Origin: Mesorhizobium sp. M1D.F.Ca.ET.043.01.1.1
GTDB taxonomy: Bacteria > Pseudomonadota > Alphaproteobacteria > Rhizobiales > Rhizobiaceae
NCBI RefSeq assembly: GCF_003952385.1
Contig: NZ_CP034444.1
Span: 1,798,001 to 1,862,000 of the forward strand
Length of the DNA stretch: 64,000 nt
Reading direction: 5' to 3'
A program made the translations under genes and the position numbers. Position 1 is the stretch's first letter, and each line of letters starts with the position of its first letter. Shown here piece by piece: positions 44,037-52,899 of the stretch. Under the pieces are notes generated by a model. It saw nothing but the letters and a program-made list of their open reading frames with translations, was not told the origin of the DNA and did not search any database.

Positions 44037-45020
44037 CTATTTTTTATGAGTTAGCGCCTGATCGGCTGCGACGGCGGCAATGAGTGCGGCTCCGACAATC
44101 ATCATCTGCGTGTAGGAGGACACATTCAGAAGGTTGAGGCCGTTGGATAGAATGCTGACGAACGCCACGCCGATCGCGACTCCGGCGATCGATCCACGTC
44201 CACCGAATAGCGAGACACCTCCGAGCACGACCGCGGCTACGGATTCGAGCGACATCGAAGCGCCCAGCGTTGGCTGACCTGTCCCGACCCGCGCAGTAAG
44301 GATCAGTGAGGCGATTGCCGCGCAAAGCCCGGAGACCACATAGGCAGCGATTTTGGTTTTCGATACTGAAATACCCGACAGGCGTGCAGCCTCGGTATTT
44401 CCGCCTACCGCGTAGATGTTCCGGCCCAGGCGGGTGAAGCGGAGGGTTAGGAAACCGAGAACAACGAGCGCTGCCGCGATTAGGAATGGCAGCGGCACGC
44501 CGAACACGTTTGCGAAGGCCAGGTCCGCGAACGAACCTGGAATCCCGGTTATAGGGACACCCCTTGAGATTCTGAGCGCAAGCCCCTGGGCGATCGACAA
44601 CATCGCTAACGTGGCTATGAACGCCATAACCCGCAATCGGGTAACAACCAGACCGTTTACAAGGCCAATGGCCGCCCCGGTCAGCAGACCTGCCGCGATA
44701 CCAACCGGCGCACCAGCCGCCGCCATTGCCATAGCTGAGATGACGCTGATGAGGGCAACAGCCGAACCGACGGAAAGATCCAGATCGGCGTTGAGGATGA
44801 CGAAGCACTGCCCAACGGCAACTGCCGCCAACGCCGCCGCCTGCAGCGCCACATTTCGAAAATTCTGACCGGTGAGAAACACGTCAGAGGCGAGCGAGAA
44901 GTAGACGACTATTACGATCAGCGCGATCGGCATACCGAACTGCCGCAGTCGATTAAGTGACACCTCCGCGGGAAAGCCCTTTGTCTTGGGGTGCGCGACA
45001 GATTGCGTGTCCACGGACAT
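44037..45020 (-). CDS. Ribose-type ABC transporter permease (RbsC family)
   Basis: A 327-residue inner-membrane protein with about ten helices. The typical RbsC segments are QCFVILNADLDLSVGSAVAL, NGLVVTRLRVMAFIATLAML, and NTEAARLSGISV in the cytoplasmic loop. It should form the channel with the ATPase at 45041-46597. ATG 45020 has GGAGAA eight bases before it; ATG 45035 has a badly spaced ribosome site. Confidence 0.92.
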   Translation of the reverse strand: MSVDTQSVAHPKTKGFPAEVSLNRLRQFGMPIALIVIVVYFSLASDVFLTGQNFRNVALQAAALAAVAVGQCFVILNADLDLSVGSAVALISVISAMAMAAAGAPVGIAAGLLTGAAIGLVNGLVVTRLRVMAFIATLAMLSIAQGLALRISRGVPITGIPGSFADLAFANVFGVPLPFLIAAALVVLGFLTLRFTRLGRNIYAVGGNTEAARLSGISVSKTKIAAYVVSGLCAAIASLILTARVGTGQPTLGASMSLESVAAVVLGGVSLFGGRGSIAGVAIGVAFVSILSNGLNLLNVSSYTQMMIVGAALIAAVAADQALTHKK

Positions 45021-45040
45021 CTTATGGTTCTCCATCTCTT

Positions 45041-46597
45041 TTAGGCAGCCAGGCTTTCAGGAGCCTTGTCATTTGCGCCGGCGTGGCCGGCGAAGGCTGC
45101 GGCGAGCAGTGTCTTCTCGTCGAATTCCGATCTCGCGAACGAACCGGTGATGCGCCCTGCCGACATAACCAGGATTCGGTGGGCGATATTCATCAGTTCC
45201 GGGAGTTCCGAGGAGACCACGACGACGGCCGCTCCCGCTTCCGCTGCTTCGTGAAGGAGCTGATAGATCTCGGCTTTGGCGCCGATATCCACGCCACGCG
45301 TCGGCTCGTCGAAGATGAGCAGATCAGCACCGGAGAGGATGCATTTGCCGATAGCGATCTTCTGCTGATTGCCGCCAGAATAGGTTGATGTCATCGACCC
45401 TAGTTGGCCGCGGAACCGCATGCGTTGGGCGATTTCCGAGGCGACTGCGCGGACTCGCGTCCAGTTGACGTAGCCTGAGCGAAACATCCGCGGCATGGCC
45501 GACAGCACGATGTTTTCGTAGCCTGATAGGGAAAGGACGAGGCCGGCTCTTTTGCGATCCTCCGAAAGGTAGGCAATCCCGGTTTCTATCGCATGGCGGG
45601 GGTCGCGAACTCGGAAGTGCACACCGTGTTTGACGATGCGGCCGGCGTCGAGCGGATCTGCACCAATGATGGATCGCATAACCTCGGTGCGGCCCGCGCC
45701 GACTAGGCCGCTGAAACCAAGGATTTCGCCGGAGCGTATCGTAAAGCTGATGTCTTCAAATTTGCCACGGCGGGCTAGCCCCTCTGCCGAAAACAATACA
45801 CCGCCTATATTGGTGTTTGGCGTGGGGAAAAGTCGCTCCAGCCGCCCCCCGACCATCATTTGAATGAGGTCGCTCGTATCGGCTACCTCGTGCCGCTCAC
45901 GCGTCTCGACCCGCTCGCCATTCCGCAACACGGTGATGCGGTCGGCGACCTTGAGAGCTTCGCCAAGCCTATGAGACACGAAGATCAGGCTTTTTCCGGC
46001 ATTGCGAAGCTTGACCATGATATCGAGTAGCCTTGCCGCTTCCGAATCCGACAGTGAAGCCGTCGGCTCATCGAGGATGAGCACCGGCGCATCGATGAGC
46101 AGAGCGCGGGCGATCTCGACCAGCTGCATCTCGCCGGTGGACAGCGTTTCGGCACTGCAATCGGGATCGATTGAGACGCCTAGTGTCTCGAAGATGGACA
46201 GGGTTCGGTCACGAGCCAGGCGGCGGGAGTAGAATCTGCCGAAGCGGTCAGTTGCGGCCTGATTGCCGAGGACGACATTCTCTGCGACGGTCAGTGCCGG
46301 GACAATCGATAACTCCTGAAAGACCGTCACGATCCCGGAACGACGTGCATCCTGCGGAGAACCGAAATGCTCGAGTTTTCCTTTGACGCGCAAGGTGCCG
46401 GCGCTAGGACGACTGTCGCCCGACAATATACGTATCAGAGACGATTTGCCGGCTCCATTTTCACCGATCAATGCATGAATTTCGCCACGGCGGAGGTCGA
46501 AGTCCACATTCGACAGGGCCGTGACGCCCGGGTACAGCTTCGACAATTCCCTGACTTGGACAACGACATCGTCCGGTGATGCCGGCTCTTCGGTCAT
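45041..46597 (-). CDS. Ribose-type ABC transporter double ATPase (RbsA/MglA family)
   Basis: A 518-residue protein with two ABC domains. The first has Walker A GENGAGKSS, signature LSTGEMQLVEIARALL and Walker B LILDEPTASL. The second lacks a normal Walker A, as is usual in this family, and has the signature YSGGNQQKIAIGKCIL and Walker B LLIFDEPTRGVD. It is the first gene of the minus-strand uptake operon; ATG 46597 is preferred to the TTG at 46612. The promoter should lie in 46598-46770, but I see no clear consensus. Confidence 0.94.
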   Translation of the reverse strand: MTEEPASPDDVVVQVRELSKLYPGVTALSNVDFDLRRGEIHALIGENGAGKSSLIRILSGDSRPSAGTLRVKGKLEHFGSPQDARRSGIVTVFQELSIVPALTVAENVVLGNQAATDRFGRFYSRRLARDRTLSIFETLGVSIDPDCSAETLSTGEMQLVEIARALLIDAPVLILDEPTASLSDSEAARLLDIMVKLRNAGKSLIFVSHRLGEALKVADRITVLRNGERVETRERHEVADTSDLIQMMVGGRLERLFPTPNTNIGGVLFSAEGLARRGKFEDISFTIRSGEILGFSGLVGAGRTEVMRSIIGADPLDAGRIVKHGVHFRVRDPRHAIETGIAYLSEDRKRAGLVLSLSGYENIVLSAMPRMFRSGYVNWTRVRAVASEIAQRMRFRGQLGSMTSTYSGGNQQKIAIGKCILSGADLLIFDEPTRGVDIGAKAEIYQLLHEAAEAGAAVVVVSSELPELMNIAHRILVMSAGRITGSFARSEFDEKTLLAAAFAGHAGANDKAPESLAA

Positions 46598-46828
46598 AGC
46601 GATGTTCCCCAATTCTTATTGGTGGGATTGTGAACAGGCGAGACGCCTGCCGACAACGCAGATTTGTTGGCCCTGTGGATGAGCAGAAGTCATGTGTGCA
46701 CGTAGCGCGTTTCGCCCAGGCAAGCGTCACGTAGTTGGCCACGCGTTTGCGATGCGCCCCCCTGCCCCGATCATCTGTCGCGTGAGAATGTACGGCTCGA
46801 TATCGAAGACATTACCTGCAGCATTGCG

Positions 46829-48223
46829 GTGGCCCGGTGGGAAGGGCGTATATGCGGCCCCAGGACTGTCCCAGTGCCACCGACGTTGGAAGACGGGGGG
46901 TGGCGTATCTTCGGCCTAGAGAGTTGGATTACGCCTCTTCGAGCCGATATTGCGTCCGCACTCGTCGATAGACACGATGTGCTCGGATGGATCGTTGATC
47001 GGCTTGCACCGGTCACGGCTGTGGAAGAGTTAGGTCCTGCCATCGAATCTACGCCACTCGACCGGGCCCGCGACGCCCTCGTCCAGGTCGATGCTGTCGA
47101 AAGCGTTGACGCGGTATCTGTCGCGCTCGCGGCGCTAGGGAAGTTGAGCTCAGACGAACTTTCGCGCCTGCGCCAAGCCGAACCGTTCCGCTCAGCGCTG
47201 AAAGTTACCGACGACGTCGCGGAAACCGGTCTACCGGCCTCTTGGATTGAATGGCTTGCGAGGGCGGCAGAACCGTCCTTTGCCCTTGCCCTTGATGTTG
47301 CCCGCCGAGGCAAGGACGAATGGCCAATTGAGCTCGGAGCTGGCGATCCCATCGCTGTTCAGGGGTTGGTTGCAGCACTCGACCAGGCACAAGGCAATGA
47401 GATAGCCGCCGAGCGAACCGCACAGGCGCTGCCGTTTATCGTTGCCTGGCTCCAACGCGATCCGGCCTTTCCGAGGTCGGCAATGATCCCGATCTATGCG
47501 AGCCTCTTAACGCTGTTTGCCCTCGGTCCGGCACGCGGCGTTAGCACCTATGAGTCCAGTCAAATCCTGGTCAGCGCGCTACTGACCACCGGCCTAAGTC
47601 CCAAAGCGTATCAAGCGGTGATTGCGGACGTAGTGGAGCTGGCTGGCCAAGGTTTCGGCGTCGACATGGTCTACTGGGTACTCGAGATCACTGAGGAGTT
47701 TATGCGGGCAAGCACGCCAGACGCTGATGCGCGAGCTTCGTTTCTGCATAGCGTTCTCGCCCGTGTTGCACCGATTTATGGTCGGCTTACCAGCTTGCAG
47801 CGCGCGGCCGTTGCGCGCCTCGCGCAGGAGCTCGGCTGGACGCTCCAATCGTTCGGGATCAGCACCAATGTCGCCAAGGCCGACGAAATCTCTACTCGAT
47901 TGGACGGTCTGCGCATTGCGATTTACTCGTTGACCGAGTCGTCCAGCCGTCAGGCCAAAGCCGCAATCGAGGAGATCGCGCCAACAGCCTTCGTCGATTG
48001 CAATGCCGATCACGGCGGAACGGCCCGCCTGAGAGCGCTCGCGGAGAATGCAGATATCTTCGTCGTGGCATGGCTCTCTGCCAAACACGCTGCGACCGAG
48101 TTTATTCGCGAGCATCGCGCGCATCGCCCCTTGCTCTATGCGCAAGGACGCGGCTTTTCGAGTATTCTGCGCGCAATCGAGGATTACCTTGCCCACGATA
48201 GGAGAGGATCACTCTTGTCATGA
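46829..48223 (+). CDS. Unrecognised protein with DUF2325-like C-terminus, probably 5'-truncated
   Basis: A 464-residue, mainly helical protein. Residues from about 375 to the end (LDGLRIAIYSLTESSSRQAK, then ADIFVVAWLSAKHAATEF and PLLYAQGRGFSSILRAIEDY) resemble a DUF2325-type Rossmann-like domain. The rest is not recognised. The GTG at 46829 has no ribosome site, and the same frame stays open to 46706 with protein-like sequence from about 46772 (SRENVRLDIEDITCSIAVAR). The true N-terminus has therefore probably been lost. Its stop overlaps the ATG of a second, truncated gene. It lies divergent from the uptake operon and has no link to it. Confidence 0.6.
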   Translation: MARWEGRICGPRTVPVPPTLEDGGWRIFGLESWITPLRADIASALVDRHDVLGWIVDRLAPVTAVEELGPAIESTPLDRARDALVQVDAVESVDAVSVALAALGKLSSDELSRLRQAEPFRSALKVTDDVAETGLPASWIEWLARAAEPSFALALDVARRGKDEWPIELGAGDPIAVQGLVAALDQAQGNEIAAERTAQALPFIVAWLQRDPAFPRSAMIPIYASLLTLFALGPARGVSTYESSQILVSALLTTGLSPKAYQAVIADVVELAGQGFGVDMVYWVLEITEEFMRASTPDADARASFLHSVLARVAPIYGRLTSLQRAAVARLAQELGWTLQSFGISTNVAKADEISTRLDGLRIAIYSLTESSSRQAKAAIEEIAPTAFVDCNADHGGTARLRALAENADIFVVAWLSAKHAATEFIREHRAHRPLLYAQGRGFSSILRAIEDYLAHDRRGSLLS

Positions 48224-48381
48224 ACCGTGCGGAATACTCTTCAACGCTTTCTGCTTTACTGGCATCAGAACACCGCGCTCGATGGATACGCCGGCTCTTA
48301 GTACGACAAGCGCACGTGGCCTTCGCTAGCGGTCCATCGCTCCATCATCGTCAAAATTGCCTTCCCCATCTGCCAACTTAG
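48220..48381 (+). pseudogene. Truncated second gene of the unknown operon
   Basis: ATG 48220 overlaps the previous stop as ATGA. The frame reads MNRAEYSSTLSALLASEHRA, then RWIRRLLVRQAHVAF, and from about 48325 runs into antisense of scpB. Only about 35 codons are likely original. The overlap is typical of a functional operon, so the downstream gene was cut off when scpB became its neighbour. Confidence 0.5.
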
Positions 48382-49027
48382 ACGGAATCTCCCCGGCGAG
48401 CAGCTTTTCCTTCGACAGCAGCCCGGCGTCCTCCAGCGCTTCGAAATCCGGCAACTGGCGCAGCGTGTCGAGCCCGAACTGCGACAGGAAGGTCTTGGTC
48501 GTCACATAGGTGTAGGGCGCGCCCGGCTGCGGGCTGCGCGGCCCCGAGGCGATGAGGTCCTGCGCGCGCAGCACACCGATCAGATCGCGCGACACCTCCT
48601 TGCCGAAGAAGGAAGACAGCTCGCCGCGCGTGATCGGCTGGAAATAGGCGATGCACATCAGCACAAGAGCCTCCGACTGCGACAGTTCTTTTGCACCCTC
48701 CCCCGCGGGCGTGCCGAAGGCGGCGTGGATGACGTCGCCAAAGGCTTTCTTCGTCCGGTGCTGCCAGCCGCCGGCGACCGCGACCAGTTCGTAGGGGCGA
48801 CCGGCGAGCTCGGCGCGAATGTCGTCGATGACCAGGTCGATGTTGCAGTTTCTTCCCACCACCCGCGCGAGGACACTACGTGTCACCGGTTCGCTGACCG
48901 CAAAGATCACCGCTTCCACCCGGCCCATCCATTCGCGCCAGCGCAGTTCCGGCGGCAGGTGCTCAAGCTCGGTATCCAGCAGTGCCGGCTGATCGTTCGG
49001 CTTGCGGCGGACGGAGGCTTGGCTCAT
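48326..49027 (-). CDS. scpB: ScpB-like condensin subunit
   Basis: A 233-residue protein with the two winged-helix parts of ScpB, the kleisin-interacting subunit of SMC-ScpAB. Features are WREWMGRVEAVIFAVSEPVT, LSQSEALVLMCIAYFQPITR, GELSSFFGKEVSRDLIGVLR and PGAPYTYVTTKTFLSQFGLD. Accessory rhizobial replicons and islands often carry an extra ScpB next to a DUF1403 gene, as here (two bases between them). No scpA or smc gene is present, so a role in maintaining a mobile replicon is inference. Confidence 0.9.
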   Translation of the reverse strand: MSQASVRRKPNDQPALLDTELEHLPPELRWREWMGRVEAVIFAVSEPVTRSVLARVVGRNCNIDLVIDDIRAELAGRPYELVAVAGGWQHRTKKAFGDVIHAAFGTPAGEGAKELSQSEALVLMCIAYFQPITRGELSSFFGKEVSRDLIGVLRAQDLIASGPRSPQPGAPYTYVTTKTFLSQFGLDTLRQLPDFEALEDAGLLSKEKLLAGEIPSKLADGEGNFDDDGAMDR

Positions 49028-49029
49028 CG

Positions 49030-49971
49030 CTACAGCCCAAACAGCCGGAAACTGGTGCGGCCCGACAGCTCGCGCACGACATCCAGTTCCTGCAGCCGCT
49101 CGAACAGCCGTCGCGCCGCAAAGCGCGACAGGTTTTTGGTCGTCAGCGATCCGGCGACGGCATCTTCATTGAGCAGCAAAAAAATCACGTCGCCGGCGCC
49201 TTTCGCGCGCAGCTTTGGCGCCGCCGCCAGGAGTTTTTCGGCGCGGCGCGACAGTTCGCTGGCCAGCCGGCAGGTCTCGGCCGCCGCTTGAACCAGCGCC
49301 AGGCAGACCGCGCGCTCGAAATTTCTGTCCCCGGGTCGGATGCGCTTGCCGCTGGCCTCGCCGCGAAAAGCCGGGCCAAAGGCTTGCGCCATCAGCAGCG
49401 GCAGCGGCAGCGGCCAGCGCAGGCTTTGCGCCAGCACCAGGTCGGCGAGCCACCAGCCAAAAAGCTCGGCATCGGGCCGCATGGCGACGACGTGGGCGGC
49501 GATTGCCGCAGCGGCGAACGGCGCCGGCCGCCGCGACCCGGCCACGTCTTCGATCTGCGTGCACAGGTCGGCGAGCGCCCCGTCGTCCCAGGCGAGCCCG
49601 AGCATCTCGGTCCCTTTTGCCAGCCGATCGGCGCTGACGACGGGAGGCTGGAGCGCCAGTTGCCGCCAGGCCCCAAACACGGTCCCGGCGGGCACCGGCC
49701 GGGCAAAGCTGCCAGGCGTCGCGCAAGGCGGCTTCGTCCTCGGCGCGACCGGCAAGCCGCATGCTGGCGGCGGCGCATTTCAGCGCCAGCCGCTGACGCC
49801 ACGCGCCGGCCCAGGCCGGCTGCGCACGGGCGAGGCTGTCGAGTGAAGCCAGGGCGGCGCCGGCCGGAAAGCGGCGTCTGCGTCATGCAGAGCACCACCG
49901 GTCGCGAGCGCCCAGGCCGGGACGGCTGGCGGCGAGGCAGGAGCTGCAGTCGCGGGATCGAGGCGAATCAT
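49030..49971 (-). pseudogene. DUF1403 family protein, two frameshifts
   Basis: Three frames together make one DUF1403 protein of about 314 residues, the usual length. Frame one (49971 to about 49870) starts MIRLDPATAAPASPPAVPAW and ends DADAAF. Frame two reads PAGAALASLDSLARAQPAWA through AEDEAALRDAWQLC. Frame three, from about 49715, reads PVPAGTVFGAWRQLAL through to FRLFGL. The breaks lie near 49866-49870 and 49700-49716, both in GC-rich runs, so sequencing error cannot be excluded. DUF1403 has no known function; it commonly accompanies scpB in rhizobial accessory DNA. Confidence 0.7.
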
Positions 49972-50133
49972 GCTTTTGGAGGGTAGATCGGACGTGCGCT
50001 TTTGGCGATGATTTTCGGCGCAAAACGCACAGCTTGTCGAAGCGACAAAACGAATGATAATGTTGCCTTATCAGTCCCTTAGCCATGAGTCGCAATGAGA
50101 ACCTGGCAGTTCTGCGCCTAACGCGTGTGGCGA

Positions 50134-50622
50134 TCAGCTAACGCCAGTTTGACGGCCGCGTGACTGTCCTTCTTCATATCGAGAGATAGCTAGTTCTTCC
50201 CCTATTGCGGCGATCAAAGCAGACACGCGAGCACGGACTCGTGGAGGGAGTTGAACAAGACGCTCGATCAGGTGCCGTCCCTCAGCGCTGGCAATGAAGT
50301 CAATTCGCTCATCGACCGGCAGAACTGAAGCCTCCCGGGTACTCTCACGATTTTCCGGAAGGCCGTTGAAAAAGCGGCTCACGGGCACGCCCAGCGACCT
50401 GCCAATCTCGTAGATCATGGACGCGCTTACTCGGTTCCTCGCATTCTCGTATTTTTGGAGCTGCTGAATACTGATGCCAATCGATCGGGCAAGCTGAGCT
50501 TGGGATACATCTGATTGCACCCGAACCATTGCGATCTGCCTGCCGACGTGAACATCGGCGGTGTGAGGATGATGCCCGACCTTTGATTTTGGCGCTGCCC
50601 GGAAAGGCTTCGGCTTCGGCAA
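50134..50622 (-). CDS. XRE family transcriptional regulator
   Basis: 162 residues with a Cro/CI-type HTH at about 27-85 (SQAQLARSIGISIQQLQKYE, NARNRVSASMIYEIGRSLGV). The C-terminal region (about 110-150) is helical and resembles the tails of rhizobial XRE regulators. The start is probably the TTG at 50622, with GAGGAG ten bases before it. It lies 50 bases beyond the CapA gene in the same direction and may be co-transcribed. The gap 49972-50133 has no gene. Confidence 0.88.
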   Translation of the reverse strand: MPKPKPFRAAPKSKVGHHPHTADVHVGRQIAMVRVQSDVSQAQLARSIGISIQQLQKYENARNRVSASMIYEIGRSLGVPVSRFFNGLPENRESTREASVLPVDERIDFIASAEGRHLIERLVQLPPRVRARVSALIAAIGEELAISRYEEGQSRGRQTGVS

Positions 50623-50671
50623 TGCTTACAACACTCCTCAGATGGAAAATCCGACACCGTGGAGTCGGTCC

Positions 50672-51928
50672 TCAGCCGAATTTGCGCGCTGACGGCATAA
50701 TTATGCTGCCGGAGTATCCCGTTATTTCAATGCCGGTGCCGAAGCCACGCGAGCGGCTCGCGAAACCTTCAAGGATGTCTCGAGCCACGTGTCCAGCGGC
50801 GGGGATGGGAACCAGCTTGCCACCTGTTTCAGATCCCGCGCGCTCGCTTACCTCGCCGATCACGACGGGCAGCAGGTCTATGCTTTGGAGATTTCTGTTC
50901 GCATCGTAGCGGCAGGCGGCGACGATGCTCTGCCAGACTTCCGGAGGATCCCATTCGCCCTCATCGGGATGCACGTGGAAGAGGAAGTTTCCCAAACCGT
51001 AGAAAATTGGGGAGCCTTTGTAGACCTCCACCGCCTGAAGAACGGGCGCGCCATGGCTGACGAAAAGGTCAGCGCCGGCATCGACGCAAGCGTGGGCGAA
51101 GGCCTGCACCCAACGGGGCACGTCCTGCCAACCCGGTTCCCAATGGTGATGATGCAGATATGCAATGACGAAGTCGCCTTGAGAGGCCGCCTGCCGGATA
51201 GCAGATAAATGAACGCTCGCACTCTGCGGGTCGATCTCGATCAGGCGGCCAAAGTCTGCCGCCTGCATGAATACAGTGCCATAGAAGTTGATCTCGCTGC
51301 CGTTTTTTAGCGCCGGCGGATCCTCCGGTTGGGCATAGTTGGTCAGTTCGAGATGCGAGCTCTGCAGGTGACTGCCAAGCCTTGCCAGTCTCCTGAAATG
51401 CCTATCAGGCACCCCAATCTTGCGGACCGTGGTCAGCCGGTTGACGCCTGGCCGAGCCGGCCGCGAGGCGGTGCGGTTTTCAGCATACATGTTGGCCGGG
51501 CCTGGGCCTGCATCGACCGCAAGCAACGACACCTGCCTATAGCTCAGCTGGCGCCGACCGGGCTTCGCGGCATCTGTTTCGTCGATACCGATCCCCGCAT
51601 GCAAGAAGCCCCGCGCCCCTACCTCTTCCAGAGTGGACCGGATCCCGCCAGGGCCGAGGTCGAATGCGTGGTTGTTTGCCAAGGCCAAGGCGTTGAAGCC
51701 GATGTCTTGCAAAGCGTCCAGTACCTCGGGCCTCGAATAGCCGAAGTATTTGCCCTTGGTCGGCCAACCGCCGTGTTGTCCGAGGATCGTCGACTCAAAA
51801 TTCGTAAAGACGACGTCACCTTGTTGCAGAAAACGCTCAACATCGGAGAACTGCTCGGCTTGGACATGGCGGATGTCATGCGTGATCAACGATTGGCCGG
51901 TTACGACCGCGCAAAAAGGATGTTTCAT
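50672..51928 (-). CDS. CapA/PgsA-like metallophosphoesterase-fold protein
   Basis: A 418-residue CapA-family protein (poly-gamma-glutamate capsule synthesis type). Features are GDVVFTNFESTILG, the asparagine-histidine pair in LALANNHAFDLG, FVIAYLHHHHWEPGWQ, LFVSHGAPVLQAVEVYKG and FYGLGNFLF. CapA proteins are calcineurin-fold enzymes, and many stand alone in operons with transporters or hydrolases. No signal peptide or membrane anchor is seen, unlike true capsule CapA. It follows the transporter operon by 75 bases on the same strand, so it may act on the imported compound. Confidence 0.87.
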   Translation of the reverse strand: MKHPFCAVVTGQSLITHDIRHVQAEQFSDVERFLQQGDVVFTNFESTILGQHGGWPTKGKYFGYSRPEVLDALQDIGFNALALANNHAFDLGPGGIRSTLEEVGARGFLHAGIGIDETDAAKPGRRQLSYRQVSLLAVDAGPGPANMYAENRTASRPARPGVNRLTTVRKIGVPDRHFRRLARLGSHLQSSHLELTNYAQPEDPPALKNGSEINFYGTVFMQAADFGRLIEIDPQSASVHLSAIRQAASQGDFVIAYLHHHHWEPGWQDVPRWVQAFAHACVDAGADLFVSHGAPVLQAVEVYKGSPIFYGLGNFLFHVHPDEGEWDPPEVWQSIVAACRYDANRNLQSIDLLPVVIGEVSERAGSETGGKLVPIPAAGHVARDILEGFASRSRGFGTGIEITGYSGSIIMPSARKFG

Positions 51929-52003
51929 CGAACTCGCCCTGTGGTGTAAAGTGTGGCGCCGGCGCCCGTCCAGCGACCGATGGAGGTCAATCCGGTTGCT
52001 CGG

Positions 52004-52852
52004 CTATTTCGGCACCGCAGGCGCGATGTCCGCCTTGAACCACTTCAGGCTCAGCGCCTTGATCGTTCCATCCTTGGTGGCGGCATCGATGGCCGCGTCG
52101 AACTTGTTGACCAAATCGGCATCATCCTTGCGCATGCCGGCGCCCACCCCTGGTCCCCAGAGGCCACCATTCAGTTCCGGGCCGAAGAAGACAGCACTGG
52201 AGCCATCAGGGCTCTGCAGGAAGTCGCGCCATGTGAAATAGTCGGCGAGACCGCCATCCACGCGCCCAGCAGCGAGGTCGAGCTTCAGGTTGTCGAGACT
52301 GTCATAACTGCGAATGGTCACAACATCGCCGAGGAGTTGCTTCACAACCGCCTCCGAGTTTGACGAACGAAGGACGCCGATGGCTTTGCCGCTGAGGGCA
52401 GACCTCACGCGCTCGATGCTGGCCCTCTCTTTGTCTCCGACGGTCGAGAGGTTGACTTTCTCCTTGGTGTCGCCGACGTCGAGCCCGAGTTCCTTTCGCA
52501 CGACGAATTGGTTGAAGCCACTGGCGTACGGACTGGAAAACGCGATCTGTTGCTTGCGTTTCTCCGTGATCGCCATGCCCGACATGATGACATCGTACTT
52601 GCCGACAAGAAGCGCGGGAATGATCCCGTCCCAATCCTGCGCGACGAAGTTGCATTTGACCTTCATGCGACCGCACAGTTCGAGACCGACATCGACGTCG
52701 AAACCGTAGAGCTGGCCGTTTGCGTCAGTCCCATCCCAGGGTGGTGACGCGCCTTCGGTGGCGATCGATATTGTTCGCTCATCGTCAGCCAATACGGGGA
52801 AAGCTGCAATCAAGGATGCGATAGAAACGGCAATAGCCAAGGGTATGCGCAT
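52004..52852 (-). CDS. Opine/basic amino-acid type binding protein
   Basis: A 282-residue periplasmic binding protein of SBP family 3 (HisJ/OccT/NocT branch), signal peptide about 1-22. It has ISIATEGASPPWDGTDANGQ, FVAQDWDGIIPALLVGKYD and SGMAITEKRKQQIAFSSPYA, typical of lysine-arginine-ornithine and opine binders. It forms a transporter with the two permeases upstream. The usual ATPase gene is absent from the cluster. ATG 52852 has AGAGGTG before it. Confidence 0.9.
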   Translation of the reverse strand: MRIPLAIAVSIASLIAAFPVLADDERTISIATEGASPPWDGTDANGQLYGFDVDVGLELCGRMKVKCNFVAQDWDGIIPALLVGKYDVIMSGMAITEKRKQQIAFSSPYASGFNQFVVRKELGLDVGDTKEKVNLSTVGDKERASIERVRSALSGKAIGVLRSSNSEAVVKQLLGDVVTIRSYDSLDNLKLDLAAGRVDGGLADYFTWRDFLQSPDGSSAVFFGPELNGGLWGPGVGAGMRKDDADLVNKFDAAIDAATKDGTIKALSLKWFKADIAPAVPK

Positions 52853-52899
52853 AAGGCACCTCTTTCGTTGGTTTCAGCTGGAAGCGATGAGACCGTGCG

